Assembly (NCBI GenBank): GCA_001412365.1 | Contig: LKUE01000319.1 | Location: 1 to 64,000 of the forward strand | Reading direction: 5' to 3' | Origin: Desulfuromonas sp. SDB | Lineage (GTDB): Bacteria > SDB-A | DNA length: 64,000 nt | Shown here: piece by piece, positions 9,662 through 17,791 of the stretch | Layout: every line of letters begins with the position of its first letter | Numbering within the stretch: position 1 is the first letter of the stretch | Notes under the pieces: generated by a model | Told to the model about the DNA's origin: nothing | Database searches by the model: none | Seen by the model: the letters and a program-made list of their open reading frames with translations, nothing else | Position numbers and translations under genes: made by a program

Positions 9662-10536
9662 ACTCTTCAGGTAAGAGACTCAGTAATTTAATAATCCGAT
9701 TGTTGGTTTCAGCAATTTTCATTCCCATTATCTTTTTGTTTATCATGGGAGGAGAGCTGTGGTTTTTCATCCCGCTTCTGCTGGTGGCTTTAATTGCCAG
9801 TATGGAAGCATTTAGCATCGCCAACCGAGCTTTTAATTTACCCCACCATTGGAAAATTAAAATCAGATATACAGTTGTGGTTATTTCGGTTTATCTTCTG
9901 CTGGTAAAAATTTATACTGATATTATCCCGGGAAGTTTAATATCCTTGTTTTTTATGGTTTATTTGATCATAGAGATAGTCGGTTCCTCCCCTCAGGATT
10001 TTCTTAAACGCATATGCTCAGTTATTATTCCGGTTATTTATGTGGTTTGGGGATTTTCTTATTTAATTCTGCTCCGGCAGTTATTCGGATTTTCTGTTTT
10101 CCATCCCTACAGTTTAGGAGCATATTTGGTGGCTATGGTGTTTACGGTAGCCTGGATGTCAGATAGTTTTGGAATGCTCATTGGTTCTTTTTTAGGTAAG
10201 CATCCTCTAATCCCTTCAATTAGCCCCCACAAGACGGTGGAAGGTTCCATCGGCTGCATTTTAGGCGCGGTAACCGGGGCAATAGCAATTAAATTTATTC
10301 AGATTATATTCAGCCCGGAACTCACTCTTCCCTGGATATTTATTTTATTGGCGGGTATAGTCTGCGGGTTTACTTCTCAATTTGGAGATCTTATCGAATC
10401 AGCTATGAAAAGAGATGCAAATTTAGGAGAATCTTCAGAAATTGTGCCGGGTCACGGAGGTATATTAGATAAATTTGACAGCGTAGTTTTCACTGCTATT
10501 AGCATTTATTATCTGTTCTACTTTCTGGTAGGTTGA
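9658..10536 (+). CDS. cdsA: Phosphatidate cytidylyltransferase (CDP-diglyceride synthase)
   Basis: A membrane enzyme that makes CDP-diacylglycerol, the precursor of all phospholipids. It is 292 aa with about eight hydrophobic segments. The signature is in the C-terminal third: SPHKTVEGSIGG-like (here SPHKTVEGSIGC), QFGDLIESAMKRDA, and PGHGGILDKFDSV. It is coupled to uppS by an ATGA overlap and is 1 nt from dxr. Confidence 0.96.
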   Translation: MNSSGKRLSNLIIRLLVSAIFIPIIFLFIMGGELWFFIPLLLVALIASMEAFSIANRAFNLPHHWKIKIRYTVVVISVYLLLVKIYTDIIPGSLISLFFMVYLIIEIVGSSPQDFLKRICSVIIPVIYVVWGFSYLILLRQLFGFSVFHPYSLGAYLVAMVFTVAWMSDSFGMLIGSFLGKHPLIPSISPHKTVEGSIGCILGAVTGAIAIKFIQIIFSPELTLPWIFILLAGIVCGFTSQFGDLIESAMKRDANLGESSEIVPGHGGILDKFDSVVFTAISIYYLFYFLVG

Positions 10537-10537
10537 T

Positions 10538-11686
10538 ATGAAAAAGAAAGTAGTAGTATTGGGAGCCACCGGTTCAATCGGTCAATCAACTCTTCAGGTA
10601 ATTGAAAAATTTTCCAGTCAATTTCAAATTCTGGCGATAACCGCTCATTGTCAAGGCGATCAATTAATTGAACTGGCTGAAAAGTATTCTGTTCCTGAAA
10701 TAATTTTGACTGATGAGCAGAGGGGAAGAGAATTTAAACATAAAATACCCCCTGCTCTAAAATTCAGTTATGGACAATCTGCAGTATTGGAAGTGGTGCA
10801 GAGAAAAGAAGTAAATATAGTGGTGAATGGGATTGTAGGCAGCGCGGGGTATTTTCCCACCAAACATTCCCTGTTGGCAGGGAAAAGAGTTGCTTTAGCC
10901 AACAAGGAAACCATGGTTGCTTACGGGGAAATAATAAACGAAATAATTGAAAAAGGGTCGGGAGAAATTATACCTGTGGACAGTGAGCATGGTGCAATCT
11001 GGCAGCTGCTGAGAAATCGGAATCCTCAGGAAGTGGAGAATCTGATTCTCACCGCTTCGGGTGGAGCGTTAAGAGATCATCCTCATCCCCACGGCGCTAG
11101 CTTAGAAGAGGTGTTAAAACATCCCACCTGGAACATGGGAAAAAAAATAACAGTTGATTCAGCAACTTTAGCTAACAAAGGATTGGAAGTGATTGAGGCG
11201 AGCAGGTTGTTTAAAATCTCCTGGAAAAAAATTAAAGTACTGATCCATCCCACTTCCATAGTTCATTCCATGGTGGAATTAGTTGACGGTTCGATATTGG
11301 CTCAATTAGCTGAACCGGATATGAAATTGCCTATACAGTATTCACTGTCCTATCCCCAGCGGTTACCTGGTACAATACCTTTGCTGGATTTAGTTACCCG
11401 GGGTCCTTTAGAATTTAGACATCCTGATCACAAACGTTTTCCTGCCCTGAAATTGGCTTACCGTGCACTGGAACAGGGGGGTAGCTATCCCTGCGTGTAT
11501 AATGCTGCCAATGAACAGGCAGTGGAGATGTTTATTCAAGGAAAAATTGGATTTATGGATATATCTGCAATCATTGAGAAAACTATGGATAATCATGAAA
11601 ATGGCTCAGGGAAAGATGAGCTATTTCTTCAAAGTGCGGATGGGTGGGCTAGAAATTTAGCCAAAGAAATAGCGAGGAGCAGGTAA
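10538..11686 (+). CDS. dxr: 1-deoxy-D-xylulose 5-phosphate reductoisomerase
   Basis: The second step of the MEP isoprenoid pathway: NADPH-dependent conversion of DXP to MEP. It is 382 aa. The Rossmann motif is GATGSIGQSTLQVI. The catalytic block is NKETMVAYGE, VDSEHGAIWQLL, TASGGALRD, and the MGKKITVDSATLANKGLEVIEA signature. Its presence shows that isoprenoids come from the MEP route in this organism. It overlaps rseP by one base (TAATG). Confidence 0.97.
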   Translation: MKKKVVVLGATGSIGQSTLQVIEKFSSQFQILAITAHCQGDQLIELAEKYSVPEIILTDEQRGREFKHKIPPALKFSYGQSAVLEVVQRKEVNIVVNGIVGSAGYFPTKHSLLAGKRVALANKETMVAYGEIINEIIEKGSGEIIPVDSEHGAIWQLLRNRNPQEVENLILTASGGALRDHPHPHGASLEEVLKHPTWNMGKKITVDSATLANKGLEVIEASRLFKISWKKIKVLIHPTSIVHSMVELVDGSILAQLAEPDMKLPIQYSLSYPQRLPGTIPLLDLVTRGPLEFRHPDHKRFPALKLAYRALEQGGSYPCVYNAANEQAVEMFIQGKIGFMDISAIIEKTMDNHENGSGKDELFLQSADGWARNLAKEIARSR

Positions 11687-13143
11687 TGGGAATTATTGCG
11701 GCAGTTGTGCTTCTGGGCATATTAATTTTAGTACACGAATTAGGACATTTTGCCGCCGCCAGATTATTCAAGGTCTCCGTCCCCAAGTTTTCCATTGGCT
11801 TTGGTCCCCGCTTAACCGGATTTAAAGCCAAAGGAACTGATTTTGCAATTTCCGCAGTCCCCCTGGGAGGTTATATCAAGATGAAAGGGGAAATGGAGAT
11901 CAATGACCGGGAAAAATCGGAACAGCGAGATTATGAGCAAGATGATTTTAGAAGTAAGGCACTGTGGAAAAAAGCTATTATTGTAATTTCTGGACCACTG
12001 GCTAATATACTGTTTGCCTGGTTGTTTATTTTCACTGCCGATGTAGTGATGAGACAGGAATATATTCCTACCACAGAAATTGGACGGGTAATTCCGGGAT
12101 CATCTGCGGATATTGCCGGATTGAGGTCAGGGGATGAAATAATTGAAATTGATGGAGTGGCGGTTAGGGAATGGTTTGACGTGGAAACTGAACTGTGGTC
12201 TAAAACTTCAGATAGTGTAGCTATCTTAAAAATCAGCTCAACTCCCTGTGTAGAAACCAGTTTAGTGGTAATACCTCCTGATTCTTCTGATTCCTTTTAC
12301 CGTGGTCTTTCTCCTATGATTGCTCCGGTAGTGGGCAAGGTGTTTGGAGATCCTGCGATCCAGGCTGGATTGAAGGTAAAAGACGAGATTGTGTGGTTTA
12401 TTCCGGTTACCAGTCAGTTGGGTGAACTGGTTGATCAATCTCCCACTTTCTTTGAAGACAGTGTCAACTTCTACGGAATAGAGGTGATGATGCTGGATAC
12501 GGTCAGTTTCAACTACTTTCCTCTTGACTCAGAGTATGTTGACAATGTAAATCTGATCCCCGCATGTAAAGTAGAGTACTGGTATGACATTGGAACACTG
12601 ATCAGTGCTCAACAGGTGGATAGTTTTAAACTGGTGGTAAACCGGGAAGACCACTTTAAACTGATAACCGTAAATTCTGTACAAAATATTGAAAACCGAA
12701 AGGTCATCGGCATAATGTTTGAATTGCCCTCCCGGGCTATGTCTATTCCCCAGGCGTTTAAGGTCTCCGTACAACAGTTGAAATTAATTTTTTATCTCAT
12801 ATTCAAACTGCCCCAGATGATAATTACCAAGCAAATTTCCATAAGAGAATCAGTGGGAGGTCCCATAAGAATATTTCAGGAAACTTCTAAAGCAGCCAGA
12901 ATGGGGTGGGATACTTTATTATTTATTGCTGGATTCATCTCTTTGAACCTGGGCTTTTTCAATTTATTCCCTGTGATGCCCTTAGACGGGGGACATCTGC
13001 TGATATATGTAATTGAAGGGGTGATCCGCAGACCAGTTCCTGCAAAAATTATCAGAGGATTCCAGGTTTTTGGAATGAGTTTGCTGTTGGTCTTAATTGT
13101 TTTGGTCACTGCCAATGATCTGGTAAATGTATTGTTTAAATAA
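11686..13143 (+). CDS. rseP: Site-2 intramembrane zinc metalloprotease RseP
   Basis: A site-2-type protease of the inner membrane that cleaves transmembrane substrates such as anti-sigma factors. It is 485 aa. The zinc motif HELGH is in the first membrane helix (about residues 18-22), the GGYIKMKGE block follows, and the third ligand region is MPLDGGHLL near the C-terminus. A PDZ domain is recognisable (IPGSSADIAGLRSGDEIIEIDG). Around residues 190-335 a divergent region takes the place of a second PDZ. Gene order uppS-cdsA-dxr-rseP is canonical. Confidence 0.94.
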   Translation: MGIIAAVVLLGILILVHELGHFAAARLFKVSVPKFSIGFGPRLTGFKAKGTDFAISAVPLGGYIKMKGEMEINDREKSEQRDYEQDDFRSKALWKKAIIVISGPLANILFAWLFIFTADVVMRQEYIPTTEIGRVIPGSSADIAGLRSGDEIIEIDGVAVREWFDVETELWSKTSDSVAILKISSTPCVETSLVVIPPDSSDSFYRGLSPMIAPVVGKVFGDPAIQAGLKVKDEIVWFIPVTSQLGELVDQSPTFFEDSVNFYGIEVMMLDTVSFNYFPLDSEYVDNVNLIPACKVEYWYDIGTLISAQQVDSFKLVVNREDHFKLITVNSVQNIENRKVIGIMFELPSRAMSIPQAFKVSVQQLKLIFYLIFKLPQMIITKQISIRESVGGPIRIFQETSKAARMGWDTLLFIAGFISLNLGFFNLFPVMPLDGGHLLIYVIEGVIRRPVPAKIIRGFQVFGMSLLLVLIVLVTANDLVNVLFK

Positions 13144-13157
13144 TCTATGATGATTAG

Positions 13158-14393
13158 ATGAAAACTCATATCATCAATATTGGCGATGAACTCACTTCGG
13201 GCAGAATTGCCAATTCCAATGCACAGGTAATTTCCCGCGAACTTTTCAAGCTAGGTATGAATATTGAAATGATTATCACTATTCCTGATGATAATCAAAC
13301 TGTGATAAATCAACTTGCTTACTCCACCTCTAATGCCGATTTAGTAATAATAACCGGGGGATTGGGTCCTACTGAAGATGACCGGACTTTGCAGGCGTTA
13401 GCTGAATTCTATGAGGTGGAATTGGAATTTCATCCTGAAGTATTTGCCCGTATCCAGGATATTTTTGCCCAAAGAGAAAAAGTAGCATCTCCAGCCAACC
13501 GGAAGCAGGCAATGATCCCTAAAAATTTTGAAATATTGAGCCCTTATTTAGGAACAGCTCCGGGGTTATGCTTACACCATGAACATTACTCAATGTATGT
13601 CTTTCCCGGAGTTCCCCGGGAAATGAGCTTTTTATTGAAAACCCATCTCCTCCCCTGGATTCAGCGGAATTATGTCTGTTCATCAATGCTGCAAAAAACT
13701 TATAGAACCATTAATTTACCTGAGTCGGAATTAGCTCAGAAAGTGGACAATTTAGAGGAAATTGAAAAATTTGCCAAAATTTCCTTTTTACCTCATTTCC
13801 CGGTAAATGATGTGGTGTTGACTGTTTCCGGCGAAAATACCCCTGCTGCTGAAAAGAAATTACAGTTGGCGGAAAAGTTGTTGTGGAAGAAGATAGGTCC
13901 CTGGGTTTATGGAGAAGGTGATCAAACTCTGGGGGAAGTTGTGGGAAAACTTCTGCTGAAGCATAAATTAACTTTAGGAATAGCTGAAAGTTGCACCGGC
14001 GGTTTAATTGCAGACCGGTTAACCAATGTAGAAGGCAGCTCAAATTACTTTCGAGGGGGCATAGTTGCTTATTCTATTCAAGCCAAGCAAAATATGTTGG
14101 GTATTGATGAGGATATTATTGAACAACAAGGGGCAGTTAGTCCGGCAATCGCCCAGTTAATGGCGGAAAAAGCCAGATTAAAATTCCGTGCGGATATTGG
14201 ATTATCCACTACCGGATTGGTCTCTCTGTATGAGCACAATCCTAAAAAAGGATTGGTTTTCTGCGGGATTTCTACGGTCAGTTTCAAAAACACCGTCCGG
14301 GAGGTCAGCCTGGGAGATAGGAAAAAAAATAAACTTAGATTTTCTCAAGTCGCCCTGGGGATGTTGTTGGAATTCTTGAAAAATAATATCTAG
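13158..14393 (+). CDS. cinA: CinA family protein (NMN amidohydrolase / competence-damage inducible)
   Basis: A full-length CinA of 411 aa with two domains. The N-terminal molybdopterin-binding-like domain has IGDELTSGRIANSN and ITGGLGPTEDDRT. The C-terminal PncC domain has IAESCTGGLIADRLTNV with the catalytic Ser and SSNYFRGGIVAYS. The family hydrolyses nicotinamide mononucleotide or pyrophosphate-linked nucleotides. It starts at ATG 13158, 14 nt after rseP. A weak TACTAT/ATAGTA hairpin follows the stop, then the repeat cluster. Confidence 0.93.
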   Translation: MKTHIINIGDELTSGRIANSNAQVISRELFKLGMNIEMIITIPDDNQTVINQLAYSTSNADLVIITGGLGPTEDDRTLQALAEFYEVELEFHPEVFARIQDIFAQREKVASPANRKQAMIPKNFEILSPYLGTAPGLCLHHEHYSMYVFPGVPREMSFLLKTHLLPWIQRNYVCSSMLQKTYRTINLPESELAQKVDNLEEIEKFAKISFLPHFPVNDVVLTVSGENTPAAEKKLQLAEKLLWKKIGPWVYGEGDQTLGEVVGKLLLKHKLTLGIAESCTGGLIADRLTNVEGSSNYFRGGIVAYSIQAKQNMLGIDEDIIEQQGAVSPAIAQLMAEKARLKFRADIGLSTTGLVSLYEHNPKKGLVFCGISTVSFKNTVREVSLGDRKKNKLRFSQVALGMLLEFLKNNI

Positions 14394-14440
14394 AATACAC
14401 TTGGCAACCATCATACTATAAAATAGTAGTTTAGAATTAA
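14394..14440. other. Start of the 359-nt gap between cinA and ddl
   Basis: The gap 14394-14752 has no gene. Its first 47 nt hold only a small inverted repeat (14414-14428, 6-bp stem, A-rich loop) with no T-run. The remainder is the tandem repeat array described separately. Confidence 0.6.
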
Positions 14441-14537
14441 TCACACGGAGACACTAAGAACACAGAGTTGGGTAAAAATAGAGGATAATGAATAAAAATA
14501 TATAATAAATGTTGATGTTCTTTGTGGCTTGGTGTGA
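14441..14537. repeat. MITE-like repeat unit 1
   Basis: A 97-bp unit with imperfect terminal inverted repeats of 18 bp. The left end (TCACACGGAGACACTAAG) and the reverse complement of the right end (14520-14537) match at 14 of 18 positions. The interior is AT-rich. An identical 8-nt linker GAAAAATA separates it from unit 2. No coding capacity. It belongs to the CACAGAG/CTTTGTG type of intergenic repeat seen in many environmental genomes (general recollection, not searched). Confidence 0.65.
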
Positions 14538-14545
14538 GAAAAATA

Positions 14546-14667
14546 TCACCCGGAGACACTGTGGACACAGAGATGAAAGAAATTGAAAAATCAGGGTTGA
14601 GGTAATACCGAGGATAATTAATAATGATTTATATATAAATCTTGGAGTACTTTGTGGCTTAGTGTGA
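14546..14667. repeat. MITE-like repeat unit 2
   Basis: A 122-bp copy of the same element with left end TCACCCGGAGACACTGTG and right end CTTTGTGGCTTAGTGTGA (14650-14667). It is longer than unit 1 because of extra AT-rich interior. The same 8-nt linker GAAAAATA follows, leading into unit 3, so the array looks like a head-to-tail tandem expansion. Confidence 0.65.
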
Positions 14668-14675
14668 GAAAAATA

Positions 14676-14752
14676 TCAACTAGAGACACTTTGAACACAG
14701 TGATGAAAGAAATTAAAAAAATCAGGGTTTAGGTAATATCGAGGATAATCAG
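14676..14752. repeat. MITE-like repeat unit 3, truncated; carries the ddl ribosome binding site
   Basis: The left 77 bp of the element, closely similar to the left part of unit 2 (shared block ATGAAAGAAATT, then ATCAGGGTT and GAGGATAAT). It ends at the ddl start codon. The GAGG at 14741-14744, 8 nt before the ddl ATG, lies inside the repeat, so the element appears to supply the Shine-Dalgarno sequence. Confidence 0.6.
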
Positions 14753-15847
14753 ATGAAAAAAAATATTGCTTTATTATTTGGCGGTGTGTCTGCAGAGCAT
14801 GAGGTCTCCATCGCTTCAACCCGAAATGTTTATCTCTCTCTGGATAAAAATAAATTTAATCCGTTCTTGATTGGCATTGACTTCAACGGATACTGGTATA
14901 TTCAATCTGAATCCCAGTTTATGAAAGCAGTTCAAAATAAAAAAATTCAGGATCGTTCCAACCGCATTGTATTGATACCAACTGCTAAAGGTTGCGGTTT
15001 ATTCAGTATCACCAGGCGAGATTTTATGGATTATATTAATTGTGTCTTCCCGGTTCTGCATGGTCCCTATGGTGAAGATGGCTCTATGCAGGGATATTTA
15101 AAAATTTTAAATATACCTTTCGTGGGGGCGGGAGTGCTGGCTTCGGCAATGGCGATGGATAAAGAAGTAACCAAAAGATTATTTCAGCAGGAGGGGATAC
15201 CCCAGGCTGATTACCTGTGCTTTACTGATAAAAAAAAGTGCATGGATCAGTTTGATTTAGTTAGAAATAAACTGGGTTTACCTATATTTGTAAAACCTTG
15301 TAATTTGGGCTCCTCAGTGGCAGTAAATAAAGTTGAGCACAAAGAGCAATATAAAAATGCAGTTGAAGAAGCATTCAGTTATGATCGAAAAATTATCCTG
15401 GAAAAGTATATTCAGGGCAGGGAAATTGAATGTTCAGTTCTGGGTAATGCTGATCCTCTGACATCTGTCCCCGGGGAAGTTATTCCCCAGCATAAGTTTT
15501 ATTCATATCAGGCTAAATATATTGATGAAAAAGGAGCAAAATTTAATATCCCCGTAAAGCTTGATGGTTCGCTTATTGAACATATTCAATCAATGGCGGT
15601 TCGGGTTTACATCCTGCTTAACTGTGAAGGAATGGCGAGAATTGATTTTTTTCTAACTCCGGACAATCAAGTTCTGGTCAATGAGGTCAATACCATCCCC
15701 GGTTTTACCGGAATAAGCATGTATCCAAAATTATGGGAAACTCAGGGCTTGAGCAACCGGGAATTGGTTACCAGGTTAATAGAATTGGCGGAGGAGAGAT
15801 TTAATCGGGAAAATAATTTAAGGCATGATTATGCTAAATTGGTTTAA
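14753..15847 (+). CDS. ddl: D-alanine--D-alanine ligase
   Basis: An ATP-grasp ligase making the D-Ala-D-Ala dipeptide for peptidoglycan. It is 364 aa. The N-terminal LLFGGVSAEHEVSIAST and central FPVLHGPYGEDGSMQGYL blocks are diagnostic. ATP-grasp residues are seen in FVKPCNLGSSVAVNKV and the metal-binding end in LVNEVNTIPGFT. The start ATG 14753 directly follows the truncated repeat unit. It pairs functionally with alr in the same window. Confidence 0.95.
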   Translation: MKKNIALLFGGVSAEHEVSIASTRNVYLSLDKNKFNPFLIGIDFNGYWYIQSESQFMKAVQNKKIQDRSNRIVLIPTAKGCGLFSITRRDFMDYINCVFPVLHGPYGEDGSMQGYLKILNIPFVGAGVLASAMAMDKEVTKRLFQQEGIPQADYLCFTDKKKCMDQFDLVRNKLGLPIFVKPCNLGSSVAVNKVEHKEQYKNAVEEAFSYDRKIILEKYIQGREIECSVLGNADPLTSVPGEVIPQHKFYSYQAKYIDEKGAKFNIPVKLDGSLIEHIQSMAVRVYILLNCEGMARIDFFLTPDNQVLVNEVNTIPGFTGISMYPKLWETQGLSNRELVTRLIELAEERFNRENNLRHDYAKLV

Positions 15848-15955
15848 TGAATTTGATATTTTAAAAGTTATATGAGATGATATGCAGACAATATTTGAAG
15901 AGAAGCAAAATCTAAAGGGGGATGTTCCATTGTATATAGCTGAGGGATACTTCAG

Positions 15956-16927
15956 ATGATAATACTGACGGGAGGGGCAGGATTTATTGGCAGCTGTATG
16001 TTGGCCCGGTTAAATGAGAATGGAGTTACCGATGTTCTGGTGGTAGATAAACTTACTCACTCAGAAAAATGGAAAAATCTCAATCACAAAATTTTCAGTG
16101 ACTATGAGGATAAAAATAAATTCATTAAAGCGGTGGAAGAACACAAGGATTTTGGCAAAATTGAGGGTATCTTGCATCTGGGGGCTTGTTCTTCAACTGT
16201 AGAAAAGAATGTAGATTACCTTATTGAAAACAACTACAGATATTCCCAAATTTTAGCTAAGTGGGCTGTGGAAAAATCAATTCCCTTCATCTATGCCAGC
16301 AGCGGGGCGACTTATGGAAATGGCAGTCAAGGTTTCAGTGATGATAAAGAAACCACCCTGCAGTTAACTCCTTTAAATCCCTATGCTTTTTCCAAACATT
16401 TATTTGATTTATGGATAGTGAGGAATAAATTAGATAAAAAGGTGACCGGGTTGAAATTTTTCAATGTGTACGGTCCCAATGAATACCACAAAGGAGAGAT
16501 GGCCAGCGTGGTGTATAAAGCAACTCAGCATGTTTTAATCCATGGTTATATTAACTTGTTCAAGTCAAATGACCGAAATTTTCCGGATGGCGAACAGAAA
16601 CGTGATTTTATCTACGTCAAAGACTGCACTAAAATGATGTGGTGGTTTTGGGAGCATCCTCAAATAGTTGGACTTTATAATATAGGTACGGGAACTGCCC
16701 GAAGTTGGAATGATTTAGTGAATATAATTTTCAGATGCCTGAACATGAAAACTGATATAAGATATATTGATATGCCGGAAAATATAAAATCCTGTTATCA
16801 AAATTACACTGAAGCGGATATGAATAAATTTTTTAATACGGACAGTCCTGTGAATTTTCATACTTTAGAACAAGGAGTCAAGGATTATCTGTTAAACTAT
16901 TTGTTAACCGAGAACAAGTATTTGTAA
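15956..16927 (+). CDS. hldD: ADP-L-glycero-D-manno-heptose-6-epimerase
   Basis: An NAD(P)-dependent extended short-chain dehydrogenase that epimerises ADP-D,D-heptose to ADP-L,D-heptose for LPS inner core. It is 323 aa. The GGAGFIG cofactor motif is at residues 6-12, the YxxxK active site is Y143/K147 (NPYAFSKHLFD), and the FFNVYGPNEYHKGEMAS block is typical of HldD. GAGGG lies shortly before ATG 15956. Together with gmhA at 36.2 kb it indicates heptose-containing LPS. A 25-codon ORF overlaps its start codon. Confidence 0.9.
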   Translation: MIILTGGAGFIGSCMLARLNENGVTDVLVVDKLTHSEKWKNLNHKIFSDYEDKNKFIKAVEEHKDFGKIEGILHLGACSSTVEKNVDYLIENNYRYSQILAKWAVEKSIPFIYASSGATYGNGSQGFSDDKETTLQLTPLNPYAFSKHLFDLWIVRNKLDKKVTGLKFFNVYGPNEYHKGEMASVVYKATQHVLIHGYINLFKSNDRNFPDGEQKRDFIYVKDCTKMMWWFWEHPQIVGLYNIGTGTARSWNDLVNIIFRCLNMKTDIRYIDMPENIKSCYQNYTEADMNKFFNTDSPVNFHTLEQGVKDYLLNYLLTENKYL

Positions 16928-16942
16928 ATTAATACCCCCAAC

Positions 16943-16989
16943 ATCCTTCCCTGGGGATAGATTTTATCTATCCTTTTTCAGGGAAGGAT
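16943..16989 (+). promoter_or_regulatory. Nested hairpin covering the Shine-Dalgarno of the aldolase gene
   Basis: A perfect 11-bp outer stem pairs 16943-16953 (ATCCTTCCCTG) with 16979-16989 (CAGGGAAGGAT). The 3' arm contains AAGGA (16984-16988), the only good Shine-Dalgarno for the downstream gene. Inside lies a separate 8-bp terminator-like hairpin (16955-16973) followed by five T. The layout suggests that transcription ends here in part and that read-through messages have a masked ribosome site. Confidence 0.5.
16955..16978 (+). terminator. Possible intrinsic terminator after hldD
   Basis: An 8-bp stem GGATAGAT/ATCTATCC with a 3-nt T loop is followed directly by TTTTT. The stem is AT-rich, so efficiency may be low. 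It lies 28 nt after the hldD stop, inside the larger hairpin. Confidence 0.5.
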
Positions 16990-16995
16990 AATTTT

Positions 16996-17745
16996 TTGAC
17001 TATGGAAATTGAACAGGAATTAAATGTAATTGTTAAAGACATTGCCACCGCCAGTTCTTATATTGTAGATAAGGGCTGGGGCGAGGCTAATGCCGGGAAT
17101 TTAAGCTATAATCTTTCCGATCATGGCGAATTTTATGATTATGCCGATTTTGCGGAATACCCCTTTTGTTTGCCGGTTGTCTTTCCTCATCTGAAGAATT
17201 CAATACTTTTAATTACAGTTACTGGATCCAGAATGAAGGAGATTTCAGAAAAACCTTATGATAATTTTGGTATTATTAAGATTAATTCAACCGGAGAAAG
17301 TTATGCGGTTATCTATTATCGAAATTCTTCCCAGCATTTCAAACCAAGTTCTGAGTTTATTTCCCATTTGTTGATTCATGATTATTTAATGAAAAATAAA
17401 TCAGATAAACGGGCGGTATTGCATACTCATCCTGATGAAATTATTGCCTTAACCAACCTGCCGGATTTCCAGGGGGAGGATAAACTCCGTAAGCATCTGT
17501 ACAGGGTTTTGCCGGAACTGGAAATTCTCCTGCCCCGGGGAATTGGATATGTGCCCAGCTTAAATCCCGGATGTGATGAATTAGGTTATGCAACTGTTCA
17601 GGTGATCACAGAAAAAAATGTGGTGATCTGGGAGAGACATGGCGCGGTAGCGGTGGGAAAAGATGTAATTAGCTGCTTGGATTTGATTGAAGTGGTTAAT
17701 AAAGCAGCCCGGATATTACTGTTAACTCAAGGGCGATGTCTTTAA
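16996..17745 (+). CDS. Class II aldolase (RhaD-like, rhamnulose-1-phosphate aldolase)
   Basis: A zinc-dependent class II aldolase of 249 aa. It carries EANAGNLSY near the N-terminus, the metal motif HTHPDE near residue 142, and a third His in WERHGAVAVG. The size and VTGSRMKEI region fit L-rhamnulose-1-phosphate aldolase better than the ~215-aa fuculose enzymes. No rhamnose isomerase or kinase is nearby, so the substrate is uncertain. TTG 16996 is 7 nt from AAGGA; ATG 17002 is the alternative start. The position right after hldD may be chance. Confidence 0.75.
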   Translation: MTMEIEQELNVIVKDIATASSYIVDKGWGEANAGNLSYNLSDHGEFYDYADFAEYPFCLPVVFPHLKNSILLITVTGSRMKEISEKPYDNFGIIKINSTGESYAVIYYRNSSQHFKPSSEFISHLLIHDYLMKNKSDKRAVLHTHPDEIIALTNLPDFQGEDKLRKHLYRVLPELEILLPRGIGYVPSLNPGCDELGYATVQVITEKNVVIWERHGAVAVGKDVISCLDLIEVVNKAARILLLTQGRCL

Positions 17746-17791
17746 TTTAACTTGAGAATTCTTCGATTAATTATGGATAAAGGAGTTGATT

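Noticed and set aside
14414-14428. Small TACTAT/ATAGTA hairpin after cinA as a terminator
   Set aside because: Only six AT-rich base pairs and no T-run; too weak to call.
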